Source: Eudorina sp. 2006-703-Eu-15 (Eukaryota; Chlorophyta; Chlorophyceae; Chlamydomonadales; Volvocaceae). From it: DNA of 64,000 bases. The notes under the pieces were generated by a model. The model saw nothing but the letters and a program-made list of their open reading frames with translations. It was not told the origin of the DNA and did not search any database. Location of the stretch: positions 434,001-498,000 of the forward strand of contig BDSI01000047.1 of NCBI GenBank assembly GCA_003117195.1, read 5' to 3'. Positions 1 through 11,950 of the stretch are shown one piece after another (position 1 is the first letter of the stretch; each line of letters begins with the position of its first letter). Made by a program: the position numbers and the translations under genes.

Positions 1-1
1 C

Positions 2-82
2 AACCCGTTGATGAACACGGACGGCGGCCAGGCCCAGGGCACCTCCCCTGCCCCTCCGGACCCGCGCCTGTTCTTCCTGTGA
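2..82 (+). CDS. Possible 3' end of an unidentified gene (partial)
   Basis: An open frame enters from the left edge and stops at TGA 80-82, giving 26 residues rich in Pro, Gly and Gln and ending in RLFFL. Third positions are G/C-rich, as in the other coding exons here. A second frame is also open at the edge, so frame choice rests only on composition and the early stop. No family can be recognised from so short a piece. If real, it is the last exon of a plus-strand gene convergent with the UDP-glucose pyrophosphorylase gene. Confidence 0.25.
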   Translation, partial: NPLMNTDGGQAQGTSPAPPDPRLFFL

Positions 83-1104
83 TCAAAGCAATGCCACCTT
101 CAAATCGATGGGCATAATAACCGCGACGAATATGTCCCGAAAGCTCCCGACAACTAAGAAAGACACTAGTCCTCCTTTGTCACGACGTGCATGTTCGGAT
201 AAGGAGTATGTGACCGGTCAGCCCCCTAGCGTTCCTGCCAGGCCTGGGAACTGGGTCGCGCTCGGATGCGGGTGGGGCCATGCTGCCTGCCATCCCCCGC
301 CCTCCCCACCACCGCACATCCCCGCACCACCGCGTTCGATGAGTGCGGCCCACAGACAGCGGCGGACCAAGGTCAGTGTGACGCGAAGGGAAACACAACA
401 CCAGGAGCTGGTGCTGAATCACCCGCGTCGTCACGCCAGGGAACATGCGAGGTCTGGTTCCCGGTGGTGTCCCCTCGATGGTCCAAGTCGTCGAGATCGA
501 TTCGTCCAGGGGTGCATGAAGGAAGATTTCGTCAAAACTAAATGGCCTTTTCCCTTTTGTCAAGGCGCATGATATCAACGATGCCGCAGAGGCTCTACGA
601 AGAATCTCGAAACAAAATCATAACAAATATGAGATGATGAGAGATGATGACAACAACCATACTATCCGAAATGACATCTTCTTTTTCAGGGTAACGGTTT
701 TCTGGGGCTTGGGTCTGCGCCACACACGGTGTATTGTGTATGTGATGTGTACAACAGCAGGTTGGTCGGGGGGGTTCGGGGGATGCAACGTCCGTCCGCT
801 GCTGAAACCGCTCCCGCTCCCACGGCCGCCGCCACCGCCGAGCGCCACGCCGGCAGACCCACGGGTCATCAACAACGCCGCCCACTTTCCCCCCTCCGTG
901 GCTGCATCAACGAAGTCGTTCAGTCGAACGAGTTTCCTTCCCCCCAGTGTGACATCATGATGACGCGATGTGGCCCCTCCCGTGGGTTGGCAGCTCTGGC
1001 GCGCCCGCCTGCTCTGCCCCATGCCCGTGCCTGCCCCCGGCCCGGCTGCCGATATCTGCCGCCGCCGCTGCTGCTTGTTCCGCCGCTCGCCCGTCGCTCG
1101 CCTA
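83..1104. other. Convergent intergenic region
   Basis: About 1 kb between the possible gene end at 82 and the stop of the minus-strand pyrophosphorylase gene. It should hold the two 3' UTRs. No exon with family similarity was seen, and no TGTAA polyadenylation motif was found in the needed orientation. Confidence 0.5.
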
Positions 1105-4100
1105 CTAGGCCGTCACCGCCGCCGGCTCGCCGACCTTAACAGTGCCCGTGTACTCTCCGCCCGCCAGCGCCACCGGGGCCTTGCCCTCCGCCTCCAGCGT
1201 CACATCCCCCTGGAGCACCACACCTGATCGGGCGGCATGGGGGGATCAGCGTGGCAGGGCGCTGCTAAATTGGATTGCCAAAGTGAAAGTAGTCAGTGCG
1301 GCCCAGTGGTGGTAACCGGGGGGATGGGTGGTGGGGGGTCCCAGCTCTGCGTCAACCCGAGGGGCGACGGGGGCGGTTCTGGATAAAGTTGTAGGCCACG
1401 TACTCCATCCCCGTCCATACTCATCCCGGTACACACGCACTCCTCGATGAACAGGGGGGAGGGGTTGGGATGGAAGGATGGAGCCGTGATGGGGTTCCGA
1501 CGCCCTGATGGAGTGCGCACCCTGCCCCTCTCCGTCCCCTCCACCTCCCCTTTACACCCCGGACATGTCATTTCACATGACCTCCTCCACCACGGCTGTG
1601 TACGGAGTCCCTGTGCCCTCCCTGCCTCGTCCCGCCCCGCCGCCTCACTTGATCCCAGGCCTCCCTCAGCCGCCGATTGGTTACCTCCGTCGGCTCCGTA
1701 CCCTCCTACGTCCTACCTCCCAACACCAAAACCTCCCACCCACCCACCCACCTGGCTCGAACTTGACCGGGCCCTTAACGGTCACGGACGTGGCTTTGAT
1801 GAGGCTGGGCATGCCCGGGGTCAGAGCCTGTTGCAGAGATGTGTGCGTGCGTGAGTTGGGGGGAGGGCGCGGTGGAGGGAGGGGAGGCGGGGAGGGATGT
1901 GTGGTAGCGCAATGGGTTGGTGGAAGGCAACAGCGTGTGAAGCTGGCGTGCGGGAACAGGTCAAGTCGGTATCGCGGTGTGGCACCTACCCGGACTGGGT
2001 CCTCATCCTCATCCTAATATGGGCGGCTTTCCCCGATGTAGGGCCCACTTGGGCGCCACTCCGCCCACTCAGCCAACAGCCGACCCTACCTCCCGCCCCA
2101 CCCGCCACACTCCATCCCCCACCTCTCGCTCGCGCTTACCCCCTCCCACCGCCGCATCTTGAACCCTTTTGCCCCCCCACTCACCTGCCCACCCAAACCC
2201 ACCCGCGCTCCATCACAAGGGCGCCGCATTAACACCCCACCCCATCCCCCAAGCCCCCCACCCCCACAGACACAGACACCCGTCTCGCGGCCCAGTTCTC
2301 CCACTATACACGCACAGGGGGGCGCGCACGGCCCCCAGCCGCCCACCTGCAGCTGGTCCACCAGTTTGTAGTGGGCGTCATCCAGCTTGATCAGCGGCAC
2401 CGCCCCGCCCGCCGCCAGCAGCGAGGGTGCGACCGCCACCGTGGCGTCCTCCGCGATGACGTACACATCCGACCGCAGGACGAACAGGTCAGAGCAGGTC
2501 TTGACGGGCGCGAAGCGGGACCGGGGGACCACGATGGCACCTGGGGGCCGGAGGGCGGGGGGGGGGGCGGGCCGGGCGGGGAAGGGGGAGGCGAGTGGCG
2601 AGGGCAGGCAGGGGGTGGAGCCGGTCAGCGCAAAGATCCGGCAAGGGAGGGAGGGGAGAGCTGCTCTATTCGTAAGGGCGCAGAGGGGCGCAGAGGAAGG
2701 GAGGGCCCCCTGGGCGCCTGCAGCCGAGCTCGGGAGCGGAGCGGTGCGGAGATGGGGGTGGGAGGCATGGAGGGCGTCCAGGACTCCTCATCACACCGCA
2801 TGGACGCGGGCTTGGGTGCTGAAGTGTCTCGAGTCCGACGTAGCCGCGGCACCTTTCCACCCTCTTCAATAGGCCCTTTTCACCCTCCCATCCCTCATCC
2901 GGCCCCCCGACCCCGCTCCCACCCCCCAACCCCACTCCCACCCGCGCTGTCGAAGCACTCGATGGCCGAGCCCATGGCGGTCTCCAGCTGGAACACCGGC
3001 TCCGACTTGGAGTCGCGCGGGTTGACCGTCTTCTTGTTCTTGATGAGCGGCAGCGCCAGCGCACCGCCCGACGCGTCCAGACAGGCCTGCAGCTGCTCCA
3101 GGGACACCCACAGGTTGTTGGTGTTGAAGTACTTGTGTTTGGCGATGTCCTCGAACGCCTTCTTGTCCTCGTCCGGACACATGGCGCTCTCCCGCAGCAT
3201 CAACCGCCCGTCGGAGCGCCGCACACACAGGTGGCCGCCCTTCTTGTCGGCGGCGGTGCGCTCGCATACCTGGAGGAGGGGAGGGGAGCAGCAGGGAGGA
3301 AGGGATCACCCCCCGTGTGTGGGAAGGGAGTGAGTGGGCGGCGATGGACGGCGCAGACTGCCAGGGCAAGGGTCCGGTGCCGAATGGACTGTACCAGGAT
3401 GTCCAGGGAAGGGGAGGGGGACGGGGGAGGGAGGAAAGAAGGGAGAGGATGTTGGAGAACGACCGCGGCCAAGCAGAACCCGATACGCGGGCGGGGAAGG
3501 GCGGGAGCAGACGGGGAAGGTGGTGGTGGAAGATTGTTTGACAGGGGCGGCAGTGACGACGACGACGGCGGTGGTGGCGGTGGCGGCGGCGCACCTCCAT
3601 GAGGAACCCCTTGCCGGAGGAGGCAAAGTACGACAGCAGGTCCAGGTCCAGGGTGGCTCCCAGGTTGTCCGAGTTGGACACGAAGAGGTACCTGGTTGGG
3701 TTGGGTTGGGTGGCGGGGACGAGGGAGGGAGGAGGGGGGCTTAGGTGGCGGGAGGGAGGAGGGTGCCATGGCGGTGATCGTCAGTGGGGGGGGAACCAAC
3801 TGCCACTGCATTCCAGCCACGTCAAGACGCCGGTGCGTGTGCGTGTGCGTGTGCGGGTGGATGTGGGGATCGGGGAGCCCGGTGTCCGGTCGAATTCTCT
3901 CAGGGAAGAGGGAAAGGAGCAGAGGAGGCCAACAGCTGGGCGTGTGTGTGTATGTGTGTGTGTGTGTGTTGGGGGAGGAGCCCGGTGTCATTTCACCAGG
4001 CGGTAGGAAAGCCGGTTCAGAGTCCGTGTGTGGACACCCCGAGCCATAATGCAACGGCTCGTCCAACTCCCCTCGTTACCATCCCGGCTCCCCCCCCCTT

Positions 4101-4890
4101 TCACACACCCCCTCACACACAGGCACGCATAACACTCCGGACACCGCCCCCCCTAACACCTACAGCTTGATCGCCCCTTGATCCGGCCCTGCGCCGCAAC
4201 GGCGGACTGACCATCCCGGACATGAATACCGTATGTACACCTGTCTCCCTGAAAACCCCTCCCTGGCATCCTCCCCCTTAAGCAAGCCAGTGAAACCGCG
4301 AAATAGGAATTGCCCCCTGGAGCACTCACTTGATGCCTTTGTCGATGAGGCTCTTGAGCATACCCGAGCCCAGCAGCGAGGGGTAGATGTCTCCGTGGCC
4401 GGGGGGACACCACTCCATGTCGGGGTGGGGCGGGTAGGAGGCGGGCTTGTTGGTGGCGGCGTCCACCTTGGGGGACATGTTCTGCATCAGCTCGATGAAG
4501 GGCTCCTGGAGGGGGGGACGAGGCGGAGGAAGCGGGTACGGAAGGGCGGGAGGGGAGCGAGGGAGGGGAGCGAAGATACGGGCTCGGTGAGGTGAGGTGT
4601 GGGGAGAGGTGAGACGGTACCTTCATTGAGTTGTATGGGGTTGCGGGCACTACGTTGTGCCAGGTGGTCGGGGATGGTGGCAGGTGGGTAGCGCGGGCGG
4701 GAGGGGGGGGTGTGGGGGGGGGGCCGGTTGCGGATGTGGGACTGTGAATCATGCGGGGCGGCGGGCGTCCCGCCCCGCCCTACCTTGAGGGTTGGTTACC
4801 GGTATTGTTGGTGCTGCAGGTGGGCGGTGTTGGTTGGCAACCTACCCCACAGGAAGGTGACCTCAAGGACCCAGTGCCGCCGGCCCCCCC

Positions 4891-4926
<36 letters not shown>

Positions 4927-7081
4927 GGGCCAGGCAATGGGTACATTATATACGCATACGGGCAAACTATTGGGCGCCACTGGGCCCCTCGCATGTCACG
5001 CACCCCTGTTCTACCTGCTTAAATAACACACTAAAACATCTGACCGGGGAATGCCACCACCTCCTCCTCCGAGTGTCAATCAAGTCAGTGCCAATGTCCC
5101 TCCCTCAATCTCTCTGCTCTGGCACTCAGCGCAGGTTGAGTAAGTCCACCGATTTCTCCCTCCCTCCCTCCCTCCCTCCCTCCCTCCCTCCCTCCCTCCC
5201 TCCCTCCCTCCCACACATACACACATACCCACATACCCACACGCACATACACTCACACCCCCACCTCGAGCAGGTCCGGGTGCTTCTCCTTGAGGAAGGC
5301 CTTGGTGTCGGCGCTGGTGGAGAAGGAGTTCATGAGTGTGAAGATGACGTTGCTGCCGTACGAAGCCCGCATGTGCTTGACCTGTCGTACACACGTCGCA
5401 GGAACGCACGAGTAGGCACGTGCAACCCAACTGACCACGGGCCCTTCACCACCAAGGACCCAGCCAACCATCTCACGAGCGGGACCCCCCTCCCCGGTGC
5501 TCCGCCAGGGCGTTTCCTGTCCCTGGGACTCCGCGCCTGTGCTGCGCTGCCCGGACAATGCCGCTCCGTCGCGCCAGGGCCAGTGTACCGCACCCCGCCT
5601 GCTGTTGACTCCGCCCCCTTCCCTCCCCTCCCAGCCCCCCCAAAGCCCACACCTGCTCCGCAATGAGGTCCAGGAAGCTCTTTCCGTCCTTGACCACCAG
5701 TAGCGACTTGGCCTTCTCCAGCCCCATGGAAGTGCCCAGGCCGCCGTTGAGCTTGAGCACCGCCGTCTGGGACAGCAGGGTCTGGGGCGACAAGCCAAGC
5801 GGAGGGAGGGGGCGGAGCGCACATGTGCGGAGGGTGGTTTGACGCAGGTGGGTCTGGAAATGGTACGGTATGCAACGATACGCAGTCACGTGAAACAGGT
5901 CCTGCGTGGGACCCGCGGGCCGTCGCGGAGAGCCTAGCTGTGGCTGCCGGGAGACGCATCTCCCCCTCCTCCTCAGCGGTACTGGTCTGTGATTGCGACA
6001 CGCCCCCGCGGCGCGCCTCTCCGCGCACACCACGCACTGCGAGGGGAGGGCCCTGAAGCCGCCCAATCCGCTAAAGCGCACCTATGCGACCAAGCATCAT
6101 CCCGGGGAGCGGCCACGTACGGGCGCCATGGTGGACGGCCTCGTAGGTGCGGGTGCGACGCGTGTATCAGAGCAAACAGCGTGCCGACAGTGCCAGGGTA
6201 TCGGAGGTTGACGGTCTCCCCCACTGCCCTCTCAACCTAGGGTGTCATCCTGGGGTGATGATCCGTACATGAGGCGGCGGCACCGTCTTGTGACCGCCTG
6301 TGGTGTTATGACTTCCTCGCTGAAAAGCTTCCGTGACACCGCCCGAGGTGGCCAGGTTGCTGCTCCCTACACCTTCCCTCCACGGTAGGTCACGCGCAAC
6401 AAATTATGTGTTTCTGTGCGTACTTGTGTGGATGTATGATATGGGGGATGGTGGTAACGGAGTGGGGGGAAGGACAGGGAAGGCGGTCTGAGGGACACGG
6501 GTCGGCCGTATGGATCTGCGCCTCATATCGTCAGGCAACGGGTGCGACATTCCACAAAACCACGGACCCTACCTTTGCCTCCCCTGGCGTCACGCTGGGC
6601 AGGTCAAGTAGCGAGGGCAGGCCACTCGCGCTGTCAATCTCAACCTCTGGGACCTGTGCGCATGGTCAGGCGGGACAAGGCACCGGTTGCTGCGTCAAAA
6701 ATGGGCCGGTCTTTGATACTTTTTAATATAGATGCTTTAGACGCGCAGTCGAACGACGAAACGGGTTCCGCTGATGTATGTGCCTTTGACGGGATGTGAC
6801 CCAAAAACCTCAGAGCGACCCCAGTCATCACGTAGGTGTCCCGCAAATGTCGCGTTTGATTTTGACATGCCACGTGTGAATTAGGTGACCTACCATGCCT
6901 GTGACACCGGCGACCAGCTGGTCGTAGTTTTTCTTAAAGGCAGCCATTGCTGCCTCGCTGAGGCCCGCGGCCTCCATCTTGGCCTTGAACTCATCATAGT
7001 GATTCTGTTCAGGATTGGGTGCGGTTCAGATGCGTTTCAAGCATCGGATCGCCAAAGTACCGACACAGCACGCACCGCCAT
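1105..7081 (-). CDS. UGP: UTP--glucose-1-phosphate uridylyltransferase (UDP-glucose pyrophosphorylase)
   Basis: Makes UDP-glucose from UTP and glucose-1-phosphate, the precursor for cell-wall and matrix glycans. Eleven exons join in phase: 7076-7081, 6894-7004, 6573-6653, 5653-5781, 5265-5381, 4330-4505, 3595-3691, 2942-3269, 2347-2540, 1752-1827, 1105-1223 (1434 nt, 477 aa, stop TAG 1105-1107). Seen in the protein: nucleotide-binding loop [10 protein letters not shown] near residue 77, CPPGHGD near 181, SNSDNLGA near 212, FNTNNLW near 287, a basic IKNKKTVNP segment, and a short C-terminal beta-helix-like tail. These motifs are those of the UDPGP family (PF01704). The flavour, for instance [10 protein letters not shown] and [10 protein letters not shown], resembles the actinobacterial-type branch. 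The first exon (only Met-Ala, behind a 71-nt intron) is the weakest part; all other junctions are motif- and phase-supported. Confidence 0.93.
3941..3969. repeat. (GT)n microsatellite in a UGP intron
   Basis: A run of alternating G and T with one interruption, within the intron between exons 3595-3691 and 4330-4505. Confidence 0.9.
4894..4922. repeat. (CA)n microsatellite in a UGP intron
   Basis: An uninterrupted CA run of about 14 units in the intron between exons 4330-4505 and 5265-5381. Confidence 0.95.
5157..5211. repeat. (TCCC)n microsatellite in a UGP intron
   Basis: About 14 perfect TCCC units lying 50 bp from the exon that ends at 5265. On the coding (minus) strand it is a GGGA run close to the 5' splice site. 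Confidence 0.95.
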
Positions 7082-7369
7082 TCCTCCGAGGTTGACTTTG
7101 TCCCACAGGCGCTGTAAAGTCGTTACTACCAGAATATACAAATCGTCCTGTAACTGCTTCTGAATGGATAACGAAAGGCTTCAATCGCGTAAAGTTTGTG
7201 CTGTTGCGAAGTCGTCTAAGTCGAAGGTACAGCCAAGCTGGAAGACGCCAATTGCTTTGCACAAAACGATGAAGAGGCAACTGCCTATATGTGTTCAGCA
7301 GACCGACGACAGCGATTGACAGGACACGACCCTTGATTTCGCCTCCGAAACCACTTTGTTCGTCGTCCG
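7082..7369. promoter_or_regulatory. Divergent promoter region, UGP / oxidoreductase
   Basis: A 288-bp gap between the proposed start codons of two head-to-head genes. It is more A/T-rich than the surrounding exons. It must hold both promoters unless the true first UGP exon lies further upstream. No specific element is claimed. Confidence 0.5.
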
Positions 7370-10300
7370 TTGAGGTTCATGCAGTTGGCTGTCATATCAG
7401 CCACCGCTGAAACCTGCCCTCCCCTGCAAATGCATTGTCAAGGAGCGCTCTCGCGGACAGGACCGCGATCAGTTTCAACAGTTTCAGCTGTTCCTCGTAG
7501 TTTGCTCGCTGCCCAAATCTACCACCTCAGGCTTCCTCACCGATCACGTTATACAAGCCTTAGCTTCCCAAAAGGCAGTACAGCCAACGCTTTATCCCCT
7601 GCAGTAGTCCCCTTGGACGGTGGCCAACAACCACAGTTGGCCGTACCCGTACCTCAAGAGCTACCTGCAACTTTCAAACGCCTGGTTGCGCACCAGTGCG
7701 GCCCCAACTTCCGCACGGCAGCTGCGCTTCAAGAGCTGCCACTGCTGCCCCCTGGCCCTGGCGAGGTGTGCTTCCGTCGTCTCTTCACACCAAGCGCAGT
7801 GCACGACTTCGGTCCCGGACAAACACACAACACCAACAAATCGCAGACGCCCTCGTCTCCTTCGGTTGGCCAATTGCCACCACGCCGAGAACTTACAGGA
7901 TGAGCTGCAACCCAGATCGCCTTTGGCTCTCACACCGGACACACAAGACACAACCCTCGGGCTCGCGGGTTTGATCCGTTTCTTTCCGTTCCTCATTCCC
8001 GGGGTCCGCCCCTGCCCCCCTCCAGGTCCTGATCCGGGTCACCCACGCGGGGGTCAATGGCGGCTGTGAGACCTTCCGAGCGCGGGGCGAGTACGCCTTC
8101 GCCGGCAACCGGACGCTGTCGGTGCGTGCCGGCGGAGGGACCCCGACAGCTGGGCTGGCGCCCGAGTGGGGGGGGAGAGGGGTTGGAGAGGCCGCCAGCG
8201 GTTGGGGGGCACAGAGGTTGTTTCAACGCCTCAACCACACGCTCCGGCGCACTGACGAGGGCAACTGAAGTCACCGTTGCTGTTGCTGCTGTTGCTAATG
8301 CAGCCTCTAGTGCTTCAGCTGAATCGTTTCTTAGGTTGCTGGGTCTGTCGCCGCGTCCCTCGTTCAGGACTTCCCGCTGGGAGCAGAGGGCGCTGGGGTA
8401 GTGGTGGCGCTGGGACCCGACGTGAGCACGCTCAAGGTTCGTACTGTTGTACAGCGTGCCGTGCAGTCGTACAAGATGCCGTGCAGTTGAACAAGAAGTC
8501 GTGCGGTCGTACAGCGTGCCATGAGGTCGTACACAGTGTTCGACGGTGGAGCGGCAGGAGGGCCATGTGGGTCCCATGCCGGTTCTGAGCTCGGCCGCGG
8601 AACGGCACTCCCACTCACCCACCCGCCCACCCACCCACCCACTCAGGACAGACGTCAGCCGCACTTCGCGCGAAGCCCGCACGGCGCGACTGGGCGTGCG
8701 CGTGATGGCCCGCGGGTCGGTGATAACAGCAGCTTAAGCCCTGCAGTCAGCAAATACCTGCAGCCTGCCGCCAGCCCTCGCATCCACCTTGAAAGTTAGA
8801 TATACAAGATGTACTTCGGCTCCCCCTGCACACGCACACACGCACACACACACACCCCTCCGAGGGTCAATCTGTCCGTTCACCGGAGAGCGCCACCGCC
8901 GCTACCGCCGCCGCCCCCACCCTCGGCACCGCCGTCGCTGCGGGATCCCCGCGCGTTGCCCGCAGGTGGGTCAGCGCGTGGCGGTCAACGGCGCGGCGGC
9001 GTTCTCCCAGTTCGTCACCGCTCGTTCCTCGCTGGTGGTCCCCCTGCCTGAGGAGGTCTCCAACGCGGACGGCGCCGCACTCGTGCTGTCGGGTGTGACT
9101 GCTTGCGTGGCGCTGGAGGTGGGTACGGCGCGGGGGTGTCGTGGAACCAAAACAGTCCGGGCACGGGGGGATATGGCGATGTAGGAGTGGGTGGGGCAGC
9201 GTCATGCGGGGCCGGCAAGGAAGCAAACCTGACCCGGCACTTGGAGTTGACAGGTGCTGCCGTACTTACCGTACACCCTATCGATGGTGGGCGGGAATGC
9301 AATATGCCGGTCAGGGGAAAGGCGCCGAGGTTTGGATTTGTGCGGTTTTGTGCTGCCAGGTGGTGGAAGTGTTGGGAGTAGCCCAGCTCTCCCCGAAGTG
9401 TCTTCTGCCTGCGTCCCCCCGTCCTTGTGTGAATGCACATGTCTGCCCCTCACTTCTGGCCTTCCGTGCCCGCCGCGTGCGTGCGATGCCGTACAAAACA
9501 CACACGCACGCACAGGCGACCGCCCGGGTGCGGTCCGGGGAGGTGGTGGTGGTGACGGCGGCGGCGGGCGGCACGGGCCACCTGGCGGTGCAGCTGGCGG
9601 CGGCGGCGGGTGCGACCGTGGTGGCGGTCGTGGGCGGGCCCAGCAAAGCCGAGGCGGTGGCGGCCCTGGGGGCACATCACGTGCTCGACCGCCTGAGCCA
9701 GGTGGGCGGGGCCGGGGGCCCAACCTGCGGGGTTCAACAGCGATGTTGGGCAGTAGAGGATGGCGGGCCGGGGTGTAGTGGGTCGGGTGAATAGTTCAGA
9801 TAGGGATGCAGCGGGGGTGGAGACGAAAAAGGATACGGTACAGTCGGGGGTGCAAGACGCCCGGGCGCGAACAGTCCAGCGGCTCGGGGCCGCCACACTG
9901 GGTCCCACGCCGAGCAACGCATTCGGATGCCTACTACCAGGATGCCGGGGCGCCGGGTGGGTGGACGGGGCCCCGCCCCGGCGGGGTCGCCATGACGCCG
10001 ACCACCAGGGACGCAGGGAGCGTCCTCCCAGGTGTTGCCTCCTGTGCACTCCAGCGGGCTGCCCGGCAGAGCACGCGGGGCCTTATGCGTTCCAGTCTAG
10101 AGCCCAGTATGATGCTCACCTCTGCCATACACGGGTCGCGACGCGCGAGGCTGGCCCCCCGGGGAGGCGCTCCGTGTGCTGTGGCCCCTCCTGGGTGCTG
10201 CGCCACCGTCCGCCCTCCCGCTGCCCGGTGCTGGGGCACCGCCGCAGGTGGCCCATCGCCCCATGGTACGCGAACCATCAAATGATTTTGTTATGTGACA

Positions 10301-11950
10301 TGCTGAGGAGGGTTTCGTGGCGGCTGATCGCTTATGGTTGTGACGTCGCAGGATGTAGCCAGCGAGCTGCGGCGGCTCTTTCCCCGGGGAGTGGACGTGG
10401 TGTACGACGGTGTGGGCGGCACGCTCCGAGACCAGCTGCTGGGTTGCCTGGCGCCGTCGGGCAGGCTGCTGCAGGTGCGAGGTTGGGGCTTGGGGGGTAT
10501 GTGGGCGCGCACAGCTCCTGAGGGAGGGAGGCCACGGGCCCGTGTGTGTGTTTTGCCTTTCGCCGTGCAGTGCTCCAGGAGGCGCTGGGGAGCGGAGACT
10601 GATGCGGCGCAGTGGGGACAGGACGAATCTGTGACCGGATGCGGTGTGCGGTTGCGCTCTGTGTGTGTTTAGAATTGCAACCCGCCGCCCGCCCAATCCC
10701 AGGTGGCAATATACTTACCACAGAAATGCGAGGGAAAACTCTGTGTGTGTGTGCTGTGTGTGTGTGCTGTGTGTGTGCTGTGTGAATCGTTACATATCTG
10801 CCGTGTCAGGTGTGTTGTCAGGTGCGGAGCGCCCCCTAGAGAGGACCCCCTGCGCCCCCGGGAAGAGTGACTATGCATGGTTGTGCGTCACGTCAGCGCA
10901 ACGCTGCTGCAGCATGCCGTGCACCCATCCCGCCTGTTCGTTTCTGGGTTTTTCATCCTGTTACCTCGCAGGTTGGCTACATCTCGGAGTATCCCCACAC
11001 TCATAGCTACAGCTGGCAAGAAGGAGACGCCTCCACAGCCGGCGCCAACAGCACTGCCTCAGCCAATGCTGCTGCCGCCGTGTCGGCGGCATCGTCGGCA
11101 GCAGCAGCAGCAGCAGCCGGGTCCGAGTTGACGAGAGTCCCGGAGGGGGCAGCTGCTACTGCCGCAGTAGCGGCTGACTCGCCGCCGTCCTGTGCGAATC
11201 TGTTCTGGGGGGGCCTGGACGCGTCGTTGGGCGACGGCCGGGTGGTCGTCGGAAAGATCTGGCCCAAGGTACGGATAAGGGTCAGTACGTGCGGCAAGGA
11301 AGAACTTAAGCAGCAGGTTGGAGAGGCCAGGCAGGGGGTGCAGGGTGCAGGGGGCAGGGGGGGAGGTGGCTAGGGGGTACCTAGGAGGGGGCCAGTTGTA
11401 TGGCTTCCTTTTGCCGTCGCACATGTCACATCTCATCCTGCAAGGATCTGCTTCCGCTGCCCGGGGGCCCGCCTGCCGCAGGACCTCAAAGCAACGCTGC
11501 GCTGCCGCCGGCGGGTGTTCGACTTGGCACGTCGGGGTCAGCTGCGGGTGATAACGGACCAGGGACATGGCCGAAAGGTGCGTATGCGTATGCAGGTGTG
11601 GGTGCGAGGTGGGCTCGGGTTCATTGCCATCGTCGAATCACGACATGGAGACGGCCACGCTGAGTGTTGCTGCTGGTGCTGGTGCTAGTGCTGCTGCAGA
11701 TCAGATACTGCTGTGGCCTTTGCTCACTACTGTTGTTGTTGTTGCTGCTGCTGCTGCTGCTGCTGTTGCTGCTGTCGATCGTATTACGGTTGTTGGTGCT
11801 GATGCAACTCTTGTTGGCGGATTGCCCCTTGCCGCACTGTCGCCGGTTCCCGACCGCCCGACGGCCCTGCAGGGGGTGGAGGGCGTGACGGACGCCGTGG
11901 ACTATATGCTGCGGGGTGGTCATGTGGGCAAGGTGATCATTGAGATCTGA
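7370..11950 (+). CDS. Medium-chain dehydrogenase/reductase, quinone-oxidoreductase / ZADH2-like
   Basis: NAD(P)H-dependent oxidoreductase of the zinc-independent MDR group, closest in pattern to prostaglandin reductase 3 / ZADH2; the substrate is not predictable. Nine exons, all junctions phase 0: 7370-7765, 8026-8121, 8368-8436, 8966-9118, 9516-9701, 10352-10474, 10972-11268, 11482-11577, 11873-11950 (497 aa, TGA). Seen: catalytic-domain start ELPATFKRLV, then LIRVTHAGVNGG, GAEGAGVVVALG, VGQRVAVNG, the Rossmann segment AAAGGTGHLAVQLA near residue 253, VDVVYDGVGG, and the C-terminal VDYMLRGGHVGKVII. The first 90 residues are Arg/Ser/Ala-rich with almost no acidic residues, like an organellar transit peptide; an in-frame ATG at 7430 is an alternative start. 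An Ala/Ser-rich loop of about 45 residues is inserted in exon 7. Confidence 0.9.
8437..8540. repeat. Imperfect tandem repeat in an oxidoreductase intron
   Basis: Directly after the splice donor at 8437 come four to five degenerate copies of a 20-25 bp unit around GTCGTACAGCGTGCC. Nothing similar surrounds the other introns of this gene. Confidence 0.6.
11731..11774. repeat. (GTT)n/(CTG)n trinucleotide run in the last oxidoreductase intron
   Basis: A GTT run passing into a CTG run within the intron between exons 11482-11577 and 11873-11950. It is read through in some frames as poly-Leu/Val, but the phase-0 splice model skips it. Confidence 0.8.

Noticed and set aside
4623..4665. Possible extra UGP exon ending [13 protein letters not shown] before a good GTACCG donor
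   Set aside because: The flanking exons already join in phase 0 and reproduce the family sequence without it; no equivalent segment is known in the family.
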